Below, one piece after another: positions 42,635-51,330 of a DNA stretch of 64,000 nucleotides. The position numbers and the translations under genes are program-made. This DNA is from Acidobacteriota bacterium (lineage in GTDB: Bacteria > Acidobacteriota > Terriglobia > Terriglobales > Acidobacteriaceae), in contig QIBA01000041.1 in assembly GCA_003225175.1 (NCBI GenBank), positions 24,259 through 88,258 on the forward strand. Direction: 5' to 3'. The notes under the pieces were generated by a model, which had not been told where the DNA came from, ran no database searches, and saw only the letters and a list, made by a program, of their open reading frames with translations. The number at the start of each line of letters is the position of its first letter. Positions within the stretch are counted from its first letter, which is position 1.

Positions 42635-43531
42635 TTAATGAGGATTCGGAGGCGGTCCCGACATTGGATTGGGCGAAGGATTGTTCAATGGACCGTTGAG
42701 GGTGCCTGGAAGGCCAGAATTGGGCCCGCCAATTCCTTGTCCGGGGACAATACCGGGCATTCCCCCAGGAATTCCGGTAGCGGCTCCTGCACCCGTACCC
42801 CCGCGCAAAGTGGAATCCATCGTGGGGTCGTATACGAACTGCCAATCCTTATAGTGATTCTTCTGTTGAAATTCCTTCAGCGATTCTTTCTCTGAGGGCA
42901 CGGAGACACCCACGATTGCACCTCCGCCAAACGTGCGTCCGCTTAGTTGATCACTCGATAGCGGATTACCCGCCGAGCCTGCAGGCCCAAAAGGCGCTCC
43001 GGCAGCACCCCCCCTTGCAGAAGCAGTTGCTCCGCTTGAGCCAGCGCTGTTCGAGGGATTCGGATCTGTGCCGGCTATGCCAGACTGAGAGCTGCTGCTA
43101 TTGCCGAGGCTGGTTCCGATCCTGGAGGGGCCTAAACCTGGTCCTGAGGGACTCATTCCTGAAGTGTTGGTGATCTTCTGTCCAAAGAAGCCGGTTGCAG
43201 GTCTTGCCTGCCCCAATTGGATCGGAGCCCAATCGTCCTTACCCGTGAGCGGATCCAGATATCGCCGGCGGAGAAAGCGGATGTTGTTTGTGTTCTCGAG
43301 CTGATCGATGTTGGAAGGATAGCGTCCAAATTTCTTGTAGAACCGGCGAATAGCTAGTGCGTATTGCTGGCCGCGGCGGATGAGCTCATCCTCTTTCGTG
43401 CGTTGCAAGGCGACAGCGGCACGCGGTGCCGCAACTGCCAGACCGACGATCAAAACCGTCAAGGCAAACAGGATCGCGAGCAGAACGTATCCACTCTGAC
43501 GATTTCCTCGGACTGACCTTTTAAACCGCAT
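42635..43531 (-). CDS. Type II secretion/type IV pilin-like protein, last gene of the assembly operon
   Basis: 298 residues. A basic leader (about 1-14, MRFKRSVRGNRQSG) precedes a hydrophobic helix (YVLLAILFALTVLIVGLAVAA) as in pseudopilins, with a Gly just before the helix for prepilin peptidase. The fifth residue is Ala, not the usual Glu. FGRYPSNIDQLENTNNIRFLRRRYLDPLTG (split) resembles GspG. The rest is Gly/Pro/Asn/Ser-rich low complexity and ends in PPPNPH, far longer than a standard GspG. It probably acts as a minor or modified pseudopilin; this is inference. Confidence 0.75.
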   Translation of the reverse strand: MRFKRSVRGNRQSGYVLLAILFALTVLIVGLAVAAPRAAVALQRTKEDELIRRGQQYALAIRRFYKKFGRYPSNIDQLENTNNIRFLRRRYLDPLTGKDDWAPIQLGQARPATGFFGQKITNTSGMSPSGPGLGPSRIGTSLGNSSSSQSGIAGTDPNPSNSAGSSGATASARGGAAGAPFGPAGSAGNPLSSDQLSGRTFGGGAIVGVSVPSEKESLKEFQQKNHYKDWQFVYDPTMDSTLRGGTGAGAATGIPGGMPGIVPGQGIGGPNSGLPGTLNGPLNNPSPNPMSGPPPNPH

Positions 43532-43535
43532 TACT

Positions 43536-44102
43536 TCAACCCTGTGTGAGCGGAATGCTCTGGCGGTTGTTGGTCAACACATCCTCGATCTCAACCTGTG
43601 TCGGATGAATGCGTATGATCTTGTACCGGCGGTTCACGATCTCGCCTTCATGACCAATGAAGATATCGTCCCCATTGGCGAGGAAAATTGCTTTAGCCTG
43701 TCCCGGCTTACTCGCGAAGCCATAAAACTTCAGCGGAATTAGCGGTGGCGGTGGAGGCGGCGGAGGTGGTTTTGGAGTATTGTCCTCGACGATGACCTTG
43801 TGTGTTACGGCCGGAATTGGCGGTGCGGCCTGCTCCTCAAAAATATTCCTTCCACTACCTTTGTATAACGCCTCTTCGCTATTCTTCAGCAAGTCTGTGC
43901 GGAGAGTTGGATCGAGCGGAGGAGTTGGCTTACCGCGGCCCCCGGCTCCATTTTGGAGCGAGGCGTTAGAGGTAGCTGAGGCAGCGACAGCGCTTGCTGG
44001 CGCACCGGAAAAAAAGAAAGCGCGCAGCAGCAGGAGCACTGCAATTGCCAGCAGAGCTCCCATCGCGAAAACCTTCTTCTTCTCTTCCGCTCCAAGTTTC
44101 AT
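43536..44102 (-). CDS. PilP/GspC-like pilus or secretion assembly protein
   Basis: 188 residues with one membrane helix near the N terminus (VFAMGALLAIAVLLLLRAFFF), a low-complexity periplasmic linker and a run of nine prolines (residues about 116-124). A C-terminal beta domain (LIPLKFYGFASKPGQAKAIFLANGDDIFIG, then GEIVNRRYKIIRI and VEIEDVLTNNRQSIPL; split) has the homology-region pattern of GspC and PilP. Such proteins link the inner-membrane platform to the outer-membrane secretin. It lies 1 bp from the PilO-like gene. Confidence 0.75.
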   Translation of the reverse strand: MKLGAEEKKKVFAMGALLAIAVLLLLRAFFFSGAPASAVAASATSNASLQNGAGGRGKPTPPLDPTLRTDLLKNSEEALYKGSGRNIFEEQAAPPIPAVTHKVIVEDNTPKPPPPPPPPPLIPLKFYGFASKPGQAKAIFLANGDDIFIGHEGEIVNRRYKIIRIHPTQVEIEDVLTNNRQSIPLTQG

Positions 44103-44103
44103 T

Positions 44104-44661
44104 TCAGCTTTGCGCTCGCAAGAACGTATCGACTTTCACGTCGAGATGAACATAACCGGCTGGTTGCCCGCCCTTTCCACTCTGCCCAGTCAATCCAATA
44201 CTGTCGATGATAAAGAACATCTTGTCACGTTCCACCGCGTTCAGGAACTTCACCAAATTCACATATTGCCCGGCCAGTCCGGCGTGCATTTCCAGATTCA
44301 GCATGCCTGGCAGCTCGCCCGGGGTACTAGCGTAATTGACCGAGGCGATGCTGATCTGGTTGGCGCTCGCGAGTTTTCCTAACTCCGCGACGACGTCAGA
44401 GTAACGGGATGGGACTCTTCTCTCGATGAAAGAGGCATCATCCTTCTGAGCCTGAGCCAGCTTCTGGTCGATGCCACGCAACGGAACATTAGTATGACTA
44501 AGCCGACGATACTCCTCTTCGGCCTGCGCATTCACTTGCTCCGGCTGCGCTGAGCCTGCGCGCAAGGGAAGCGCAAGGTAAACGACGGCTGCAACGTCCA
44601 CAACTCCCAAAGCAACAATGGAGTAAATGATGCGCTTTCGAACGCGAGAGAAGTCGGCCAT
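44104..44661 (-). CDS. PilO-like pilus assembly protein
   Basis: 185 residues. The N-terminal membrane helix (IIYSIVALGVVDVAAVVYLAL) is followed by a coiled-coil-like segment and a ferredoxin-like periplasmic domain (YVNLVKFLNAVERDKMFFIIDSIGLTG, split). PilO with PilN forms the periplasmic alignment subcomplex; the gene order M-N-O-P is as in type IV pilus operons. Confidence 0.78.
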   Translation of the reverse strand: MADFSRVRKRIIYSIVALGVVDVAAVVYLALPLRAGSAQPEQVNAQAEEEYRRLSHTNVPLRGIDQKLAQAQKDDASFIERRVPSRYSDVVAELGKLASANQISIASVNYASTPGELPGMLNLEMHAGLAGQYVNLVKFLNAVERDKMFFIIDSIGLTGQSGKGGQPAGYVHLDVKVDTFLRAQS

Positions 44662-45249
44662 CTATTCGCCGCCTCCCTCGAGCGGCTCGGCAGGCAAGTA
44701 GGCGGTAAAGATATTCGACTTCACGCCACCGCTCTGGCCGTTCTTAGTGTGCGTCTCGGTGCTGAGCTTAGGCGAGCGGAAGTGCGATGATTTTTCCATG
44801 TTCCGCAGCAGCTCTACCGCGGTGTCGCGCCTCTCACCTTCAACTTGTAGCTTCAGGACGAAATGGTTGCGGTCGACGCCTGGCGAGATCGACGTGACGC
44901 GAAGACCAGCCGGCATAACCTTTTCCATGTCCTCCATAAGCCGAGTCCAGGAGAAAGACTTACGCATAATGGCGGCATTGAGGAAATACGATCGGTCACG
45001 TGTTCCGCGATTTTCAGGCTGAGAAAGAATCTGCCGAGCTTGTGCTTCCTCTTTTTTGAGCTCCGCCAACCTGGCTTCTGCCTCTCGCGCCTGAGCCCAC
45101 TGCCGTTCCGAGTTGAAATGGTGCCGAATCGAAACGAATATCAGGAAGCCGGTAAGTAGGATTATGAAAGCAAGCGCCGAGCCCCAATTTCGGTAGAACT
45201 GGCGTTCGTCCTGATAAGGACGTGACGCAAGATTGATCGCAATTCTCAT
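44662..45249 (-). CDS. PilN-like pilus assembly protein
   Basis: 195 residues. The short N-terminal cytoplasmic tail INLASRPYQDERQFYRNWG contains the INL-type motif by which PilN binds PilM. One membrane helix (ALAFIILLTGFLIFVSI) and a periplasmic domain follow. It overlaps the PilM-like gene by four bases and abuts the PilO-like gene. Confidence 0.82.
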   Translation of the reverse strand: MRIAINLASRPYQDERQFYRNWGSALAFIILLTGFLIFVSIRHHFNSERQWAQAREAEARLAELKKEEAQARQILSQPENRGTRDRSYFLNAAIMRKSFSWTRLMEDMEKVMPAGLRVTSISPGVDRNHFVLKLQVEGERRDTAVELLRNMEKSSHFRSPKLSTETHTKNGQSGGVKSNIFTAYLPAEPLEGGGE

Positions 45250-46139
45250 GAGTGCGTCAGTGCTCCTGCGACGCCTGCAAGCGCCGAATCGGGAAGGCCG
45301 TCCCCGGAGAGACTTTCGCCGGCGTGAGCTCCTGCATCGAGTGTTTCGGGCCGTACTCCTGTCTGCTCCTCCAGCGCCCGCGTGAGCTCCTCTACCTCGG
45401 AGACCGATGACAGCAGAATGCGCTCGATCTTTGCCGAGTAGTTATCCTCGAAAAACACGATGGATGGATACACCTCGTCAGCAATCGCTGTCCCGGTTCT
45501 GCCGGCAATGACATCGAGCATGCGGTAGAAGATGACTTCATTCTTATCGGCGATTGCCACAGAGATGAAGTTTCCATCGGCCTTCACCAGCAACGTGGGA
45601 CGATCGGCTTCGACTCCATTGAGTGCAGCCAGTGTGGCGGGCAGCACAAATCCGGGCTCGTATCCGGCGCCCTGAAATGCCGACTCGTATTCCTGAAGGA
45701 CCTCGCGGGGCGTGAGCGCGGCTAAGACTTTTACGCCTTCGCTCTTACGATAGTTCTGGAAAGACAGCGCAGCCTGATCGGCGTCGAATGGCACCGATTT
45801 GCGCAGCCGAAATCGCACAATCGGTTCCGCCTCCGTGGTTTTCTCGGGAAGCGTGTCGAAGTCCAGTAATAACACGCGAACCGCCGCGTCGGGAATCACG
45901 GCAACAACGTCGCGTTTGCGGCCGCCCAGAGCAGAGAGTGCGCTGGAGATAACATTGCCCAGAGCTGAGCCGTTGGTTACATTCCCGGCGCTCAATGATG
46001 GACGAACGACGTCTTTTTCCAAACGGCGGACAGTATGTACATCGATTGCGCTCCCGTCGGACTTGGCGCGCGCCGCGATCAGGCTCTGCGTTGTGATCTC
46101 GCACGCCAGCCGCGGTTTTGCTTGTTTTGGAGTTGCCAT
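45246..46139 (-). CDS. PilM-like actin-fold protein
   Basis: 297 residues without signal peptide. Strings such as LACEITTQSLIAARAK, VVAVIPDAAVRVLLLDFDTLP, VRFRLRKSVPFDADQAALSF (split) and TLLVKADGNFISVAIADKNE match PilM/GspL-type cytoplasmic ASKHA-fold proteins. These bind PilN and connect the ATPase with the membrane platform. It is encoded 1 bp after the PilB/GspE ATPase gene. Confidence 0.8.
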   Translation of the reverse strand: MATPKQAKPRLACEITTQSLIAARAKSDGSAIDVHTVRRLEKDVVRPSLSAGNVTNGSALGNVISSALSALGGRKRDVVAVIPDAAVRVLLLDFDTLPEKTTEAEPIVRFRLRKSVPFDADQAALSFQNYRKSEGVKVLAALTPREVLQEYESAFQGAGYEPGFVLPATLAALNGVEADRPTLLVKADGNFISVAIADKNEVIFYRMLDVIAGRTGTAIADEVYPSIVFFEDNYSAKIERILLSSVSEVEELTRALEEQTGVRPETLDAGAHAGESLSGDGLPDSALAGVAGALTHS

Positions 46140-46140
46140 A

Positions 46141-47772
46141 CTATCGGGACGTCTCGATGAAGGTTACCTTGTTAATCTCTTTGAGCGTTGTTACGTTGGT
46201 GCGAATCTTTGCGAGCGCAGCTTCGCGAAGGAAGCGCATTCCTTCTTCGCCCGCAGCCTTGCGCACCTCAGATGTAGGTTTCTTCTCCAGTATCAGTTCA
46301 CGAATGCGATCAGTAAGATCCAGCAACTCGTGAATGGCGGTGCGGCCCTTATATCCAGTGCCGGCGCACTCAATGCACCCCTCGCCTTCATAAAAAGTGA
46401 AGTTGCCCCACTCTTTCAGATCCAAACCGCTGGCCTCGAGCTGTTCAGGTGTGTAGTGCACGGGCTGCTTGCAGGAGTCGCAGATTACGCGGACCAAACG
46501 TTGCGCCAGAATGCAGTTCAATGCAGAGACGAAGTTATAGGCCTCGACTCCCATATTGAGAAAGCGCCCGATGACGTCCACAACGTTGTTAGCGTGAACA
46601 GTCGTGAACACAAGGTGGCCAGTCAGTGCGGACTGAATCGCGATCTGCGCGGTCTCGGTGTCGCGAATCTCTCCGACCAGGATCTTGTCGGGATCGTGGC
46701 GCAAGATCGATCGCAATCCACGGGCGAAGGTAAGTCCCTTTTTTTCGTTTACCGGAATTTGGGTGATACCCCGAATCTGGTATTCCACCGGATCTTCAAT
46801 CGTGATGATCTTGTCTTCCTCGCTCTTGATTTCGTTTAGCGCGGCATACAGGGTCGTGGTTTTGCCGGAGCCAGTTGGGCCCGTTACAAGCACCATTCCA
46901 TAAGGCTCTTTGATGTAGCGGCGGAAGTGGCGGAGGTCATCCTCGTCAAATCCAACCACATCGAGCGTGAGCTTGCGAAACTTCTCGCTCATCGACTCCT
47001 TATCCAGCACGCGCAGCACCGCATTCTCACCATGTACCGTGGGCATGATGGAGACGCGGAAGTCTATCAATCGTCCCTTGTACTTCACTCGGAAGCGGCC
47101 GTCCTGCGGGACACGGCGCTCGGCGATATCGAGCTCGCTCATGACCTTTATGCGCGAGATGATCGTCGAGTGGTGCTCCTTCGAGATCGGCTGCATAGCC
47201 TGTTGCAGCACGCCATCGATGCGGTACTTCACGAGCACCGAATCGTCCTGAGTTTCGATGTGGATATCACTTGCGCGACGTTCCAAGGCGGTGAAGATCG
47301 TCGTGTCCACGAGGCGAATGATCGGACTGATGTCTTCTTCCGACGTCAGACGCTCGATGGAGATGGTCTCGTCGCCGGCTTCATCTTCACGCACGACGTC
47401 GAAGGTGAACCCCTCGGTGGCCTCGTCGAGCACCCGCTGCGACTGCTCCGTCTTCTTGAGAATCTCCTCGATCTGAGCCAGCGTTGCGACCTTGGTGTGC
47501 ACGCGCTTGTTCAGCAGCAGGCCAATTTCGTCGATCATCATCAGCCGACTCGGATCTGAGATCGCGATCGTGAGCTCGTCGCCGTGTTCCTCGAGTGGAA
47601 CAAAGTTGTAGCGGAACATCAGGTCCACGGGGACGGTACGGAAGAGTTCGTGCTGAATGTGGTAGTTCTTCAGATCGACGAACTCGCGACGGTAGCGTCG
47701 GGCTAAATCGCGCGCGCGCGCTTCAGAATTCGCATCTGACGCGCCGCCAACAAATAATGCTGTATCTGCCAT
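46141..47772 (-). CDS. Type II secretion/type IV pilus assembly ATPase, GspE/PilB type
   Basis: A 543-residue motor ATPase. An N1 domain of the MSHA/PilB kind is at about 40-140, Walker A GPTGSGKTT at 298-306, Walker B-like ILVGEIRDTETA and a His box (FTTVHANNVVDVIGR). A zinc-binding tetracysteine (CDSCKQ, GCIECAGTG) lies near the C terminus. These are hallmarks of extension ATPases that drive (pseudo)pilus polymerisation from the cytoplasm. It is the second gene of the operon, 6 bp after the platform protein gene. Confidence 0.92.
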   Translation of the reverse strand: MADTALFVGGASDANSEARARDLARRYRREFVDLKNYHIQHELFRTVPVDLMFRYNFVPLEEHGDELTIAISDPSRLMMIDEIGLLLNKRVHTKVATLAQIEEILKKTEQSQRVLDEATEGFTFDVVREDEAGDETISIERLTSEEDISPIIRLVDTTIFTALERRASDIHIETQDDSVLVKYRIDGVLQQAMQPISKEHHSTIISRIKVMSELDIAERRVPQDGRFRVKYKGRLIDFRVSIMPTVHGENAVLRVLDKESMSEKFRKLTLDVVGFDEDDLRHFRRYIKEPYGMVLVTGPTGSGKTTTLYAALNEIKSEEDKIITIEDPVEYQIRGITQIPVNEKKGLTFARGLRSILRHDPDKILVGEIRDTETAQIAIQSALTGHLVFTTVHANNVVDVIGRFLNMGVEAYNFVSALNCILAQRLVRVICDSCKQPVHYTPEQLEASGLDLKEWGNFTFYEGEGCIECAGTGYKGRTAIHELLDLTDRIRELILEKKPTSEVRKAAGEEGMRFLREAALAKIRTNVTTLKEINKVTFIETSR

Positions 47773-47778
47773 ATGACT

Positions 47779-49005
47779 TTAAGATCCCGCTCCGACCTGC
47801 GCTCCCAGCGAGAAGATCGGGAGATAAAGAGCGATCAATACGGTGGCAACCACGAGTCCCATTACGATGAGAATCACGGGCTCAATTAAGGACAAAGCCG
47901 CGCTCAATGCGGTTTGTACGTCTTCTTCTAGAAATTCGGCGATTGAGGTAAGCATGGCTGGTAGAGCTCCCGTCGATTCGCCTACTTCAATCATCTGGTA
48001 CGCCAGTTCCGGGAACATCGCGGTGTCTTCCAGGCTCTTGGAGAGAGCGCGGCCTTCCCGCACCTTCTGCACGGACGAGAGAACTGCGTTCGACAACAGT
48101 TTGCTTTCGATCGAGGAACCTGCGGTCTCGAGTGCTTGCACCAGGGGAAGTCCGCCGCTCAACAAAGTGGACAGCGTGCGCGAGAAAATTGCTACCTGGT
48201 ATTTCAGCCAGATACCGCCTGCAAGGGGCAGCGAAAGACGAAAGCGGTCGATTGTCATCGATCCAGCGTCAGTTTTGCTCCATCGCACGAGCAGATAAAT
48301 CGCCGATACCAAACCCAGGATGATTGCCCACAGCCAGTGCTTCACGATCTCGCCGATATCGATTACAAATAGAGTGATCGAAGGCAGACTCGCCGTTCCG
48401 CTTCCCAATTGGGAATACAGACCCTGGAACTGCGGAACCACGTAGCTCAGAAGAAACGTAAACATCACCATGACCATGATGACGAGAAGCGCCGGATAAA
48501 CCAGCGACGCCAATAGCTTCTTGCGAAATGCCAATGCGACGCGCTGAAAAGCGATGAATCGGCTCAGAACTTCTTCCAGGTTGCCGCTCTTTTCACCAGC
48601 GAGAAGTGTTGTCGTGTAGACCCTTGAAACCGCATTCGGAGCTGCGTGTCGAAATGCCTCTGAAAGCAGCTCTCCAGTGCGGACGCGCTGTCGAACATTC
48701 TCGAGAATGGATCGTAGGTAGCGGTTCTTCTGACGTTTGCTGAGCAGATCGAGGCCCTGCAGAATCGGCAAACCGGCGTGAATGAGAGTCAGAAATTGCT
48801 GGTTGAAGATGACAAATTGCTCGAGTTTGAGCTTCTTCTGCCGCCCTGGTCCGGCTTTTCGAAGAAGACCGCGGGCCTTGATGGAAGTGACAAGCAGCCC
48901 CTGTTGCACAAAGCGGTCGCGAACCTCGGCGACCGAGGCCCCGTGCTCTACGTGCTCAGAGACATGTCCGCGCTCGTCGGCGGTATTGACCAGGTATTCC
49001 GCCAT
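47779..49005 (-). CDS. Inner-membrane platform protein, GspF/PilC type
   Basis: A 408-residue integral membrane protein. Two GspF domains are visible (FNQQFLTLIHAGLPILQGL and IFSRTLSTLLSGGLPLVQAL), each followed by helical segments. Membrane helices occur at about 170-195 (LVYPALLVIMVMVMFTFLL), 223-243 (HWLWAIILGLVSAIYLL) and at the C terminus (VILIVMGLVVATVLIALYLPIF, split). It is the first gene of the minus-strand assembly operon. No secretin gene is nearby. Confidence 0.9.
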   Translation of the reverse strand: MAEYLVNTADERGHVSEHVEHGASVAEVRDRFVQQGLLVTSIKARGLLRKAGPGRQKKLKLEQFVIFNQQFLTLIHAGLPILQGLDLLSKRQKNRYLRSILENVRQRVRTGELLSEAFRHAAPNAVSRVYTTTLLAGEKSGNLEEVLSRFIAFQRVALAFRKKLLASLVYPALLVIMVMVMFTFLLSYVVPQFQGLYSQLGSGTASLPSITLFVIDIGEIVKHWLWAIILGLVSAIYLLVRWSKTDAGSMTIDRFRLSLPLAGGIWLKYQVAIFSRTLSTLLSGGLPLVQALETAGSSIESKLLSNAVLSSVQKVREGRALSKSLEDTAMFPELAYQMIEVGESTGALPAMLTSIAEFLEEDVQTALSAALSLIEPVILIVMGLVVATVLIALYLPIFSLGAQVGAGS

Positions 49006-49309
49006 GCCGTCCTTTAAAGTCTAACATCCAGAAATTAGAGGGATAACCCGCCGTTGGGGCTTTTCGCGCTGTGTACCAAGTATATGAACGCCACTCGAAG
49101 ATGTTCTTGCAGCTCGATTTGGGAGCAAAAGCGAAAGACCTGTACGCGTCGTGACGTTCTTCTCTCAATTGCCCTCCCCAATAGCGAGGAGAACATGCGT
49201 CGTACGATAACGCCTGAAGCTTAACTTGAAGTCGGTTCATTACGGCTGGCGAGAGCGGAAAATCGCCGCGGAGGGATCCGCCTTCAAGGCGGATCCTCTG
49301 GCCTGAAGA
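49006..49309. other. Intergenic region upstream of the assembly operon, with hairpin
   Basis: About 300 bp with no gene. A palindrome GGATCCGCCTT/AAGGCGGATCC at 49274-49296 lies just after the AhpD-like gene stop region and is a likely transcript-end hairpin or dispersed repeat. The promoter of the minus-strand assembly operon should lie near 49010-49100 but was not recognised. Confidence 0.5.
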
Positions 49310-49672
49310 TTAGCTCGCCGCTACAGCCTCGTCTTGCGTCCTGGCAGCGTAGGCGTCCATCACGCGCGCGCTATAAACCAGCGCCGCTCCAGCGTTCATC
49401 GCAACTGCCACGCCGAGCGCTTCGGCGATTTCTTCCTTCGTCGCACCGGCTTTAATGGCGTTGCCGGTGTGCACCGTAATGCATCCATCGCAGTGGGTCG
49501 TGACTGCGACTGCCAATGCGATCAATTCGCGGACTTTAGCTCCGAGAAGATTTGTCTTTTTTCCCGCGGCATGCAGAGTCTGATAGCCCGTGACGGTCTC
49601 CGGGCTGATCTGCGCAAGCTTCCCAATCGTGGTCAACAGCTCTTTTTGATATTCGTTCCAATCCATCATCAT
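49310..49672 (-). CDS. Carboxymuconolactone decarboxylase/AhpD-like protein
   Basis: 120 residues of the AhpD-like fold with the redox motif HCDGCITVH (CxxC, then His three residues on). The string GATKEEIAEALGVAVAMNAG is typical of this family. Such proteins act as disulfide reductases or peroxidase partners. Three ATG codons in a row (49672, 49669, 49666) can start; GGAGGAG lies about 9 bp upstream. Confidence 0.88.
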   Translation of the reverse strand: MMMDWNEYQKELLTTIGKLAQISPETVTGYQTLHAAGKKTNLLGAKVRELIALAVAVTTHCDGCITVHTGNAIKAGATKEEIAEALGVAVAMNAGAALVYSARVMDAYAARTQDEAVAAS

Positions 49673-49731
49673 CAGGGTGGCTCCTCCGGAGGATGAGATT
49701 ACCCTAATTCAGTTTTTGGTGCGCGAGGTCT

Positions 49732-50463
49732 TCAAGATGTTGGGACCACTTGGGTAGCTCGGTTATTCTCGAATGTAACCGTGACAGGATGACCGTTGTT
49801 GTCGAACTTGTAGATGTCGCCAACAGTGCCGCTTTGATTCACTCCTACTCCCAACGCGAAGTTCACCTGCCGTATGCTCATGCCCTTTAGCGCCTCATGC
49901 CGATCGATGGCAGCCCACACCTCTGACGGCCAATGCTTGTAGAGTTCGCGAGGGTCATCAAAGAAAAAGGTGTCGTTGATGAAGAGAGTGTAATTTCCAC
50001 CGCGACTGCTTCCGATGGAGACTGCATATATCTTCGTCTCACCCGCAGGTTTGAAGACCGCCAGCACCTGCTGCGCGCGGATTCGCACTCCCGGCGAGAT
50101 TTCCTTGCTCTTTGCGTCCGGAGCTGCAGTCGCGATTACGTCGGTGATCTGAAGCTTCTTCAGCGGCGGAAGTATTCCGGCGGAGTGCTTGAAGTCGACG
50201 TGTCCGCCCGAACAGGGAAAGTAGTTGAGATAGTTTCCGACCTTTACCCAGACCGTTTTTCCAGTAAGGTCTTCCTTCGCGGATTTCAGATCGCTAGAAT
50301 GCAGCTGCGTAGGAACCACATAATCATCAGCACTGCGAATGGAATTCGATTGCGTGGTGTTTGGCGTGGTCACCGGAGCGTGGCGCTCGTGATAAATGAG
50401 AAGAAGCCGGACGCCGGCAAGCACGATGAAGACGAGAAGGATGATCTGAATTCGTTTGCGCAT
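49732..50463 (-). CDS. Membrane-anchored or secreted protein of unknown function
   Basis: 243 residues. One N-terminal hydrophobic helix (IQIILLVFIVLAGVRLLLIY) could be a signal anchor. A beta-rich domain with LTGKTVWVKVGNYLNYFPC, RQVNFALGVGVNQSGTVGD and a C-terminal HPVTVTFENNRATQV follows. I recognise no family or catalytic motif. It lies between the AhpD-like gene and a hydrolase gene on the same strand. Confidence 0.75.
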   Translation of the reverse strand: MRKRIQIILLVFIVLAGVRLLLIYHERHAPVTTPNTTQSNSIRSADDYVVPTQLHSSDLKSAKEDLTGKTVWVKVGNYLNYFPCSGGHVDFKHSAGILPPLKKLQITDVIATAAPDAKSKEISPGVRIRAQQVLAVFKPAGETKIYAVSIGSSRGGNYTLFINDTFFFDDPRELYKHWPSEVWAAIDRHEALKGMSIRQVNFALGVGVNQSGTVGDIYKFDNNGHPVTVTFENNRATQVVPTS

Positions 50464-50519
50464 GAGAATAGAAGGGCTGCAGACTGTCAGCTTGGAAGCA
50501 TGGTAATCGATTTGTGCGT

Positions 50520-51287
50520 CTAGGCCGTAGTTCCGGAGCTCTCGCCTAACGTACTACGGAAGAGATGCATCATATCGGCGAATGCGAGATCCGCGCACTC
50601 CGGATCGTAACGCGGTCCCTCATCGCGCATGAATGCGTGCTCGGCAGGATAGGTTTTTTCGCGATACTTCACGCCAGCCTGTTGCAGTGCGGTTCGGATT
50701 TTTTCGCGTCCTTCTTTCGGAACATGAGGATCAGATTCGCCAAAGATCATTAGCAACTCGCCCTTAATTTCTGCGGCGCGCTCTAACGATCCGGCGTCAG
50801 CGTCTTTGCCAAGCCTGCCATCATGGATCCCTGTACCGTAGAAGCAGATGGTTGCGCGCACGTCGGGCTGGAGCGCGGCCCGAAAGGAAAGATGTCCGCC
50901 GATGCAAAAGCCGGCAGTTCCTAACTTGGCTGGCGACACCATGGGATGTTGCGCCAGAAAATCGAGTACAGCACGGCAGTCGCGATCAAATTCGGCGACC
51001 TCTGTGTTGGAGGCATTTTCCATGCCTCGCACGCGTCCGGCATCGTCAAATGCAATCGCAGTATCGGGTCGCTCGATGCGGTGATAAATCTCCGGTGCTG
51101 CAACGACAAACCCATATCCCGCTAGACGTACGCAAGCGCGTAGCATGGGTCCGGTGAGTTGGAAAATGTCGGAGTAGAAAATGATTCCGGGAAACTTCTT
51201 CTTATTTTCGATCTTAGGTGCCGCGAGAAACATGCGCAGCGGCGAATTGTCGACAGTAATCTCAGGATAATAGGTGGCGACGATCAT
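50520..51287 (-). CDS. Dienelactone hydrolase family protein
   Basis: 255 residues with alpha/beta hydrolase fold. The nucleophile elbow is GFCIGGHLSF, that is Cys as in dienelactone hydrolases. The likely acid is Asp in GESDPHVP and the His in PAEHAFMRDEGPRY. It is expected to hydrolyse lactones or related esters in aromatic-compound degradation; substrate unknown. Divergent to the alcohol dehydrogenase gene. Confidence 0.88.
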   Translation of the reverse strand: MIVATYYPEITVDNSPLRMFLAAPKIENKKKFPGIIFYSDIFQLTGPMLRACVRLAGYGFVVAAPEIYHRIERPDTAIAFDDAGRVRGMENASNTEVAEFDRDCRAVLDFLAQHPMVSPAKLGTAGFCIGGHLSFRAALQPDVRATICFYGTGIHDGRLGKDADAGSLERAAEIKGELLMIFGESDPHVPKEGREKIRTALQQAGVKYREKTYPAEHAFMRDEGPRYDPECADLAFADMMHLFRSTLGESSGTTA

Positions 51288-51330
51288 CCAGTCCTCGCGA
51301 GGAAATGTAAGGATGTCTTAATGTAAACGA

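Noticed and set aside
43740..43775. Run of nine prolines in the PilP-like protein as a slippage error
   Set aside because: The frame is intact on both sides and proline-rich linkers are normal in GspC/PilP proteins.
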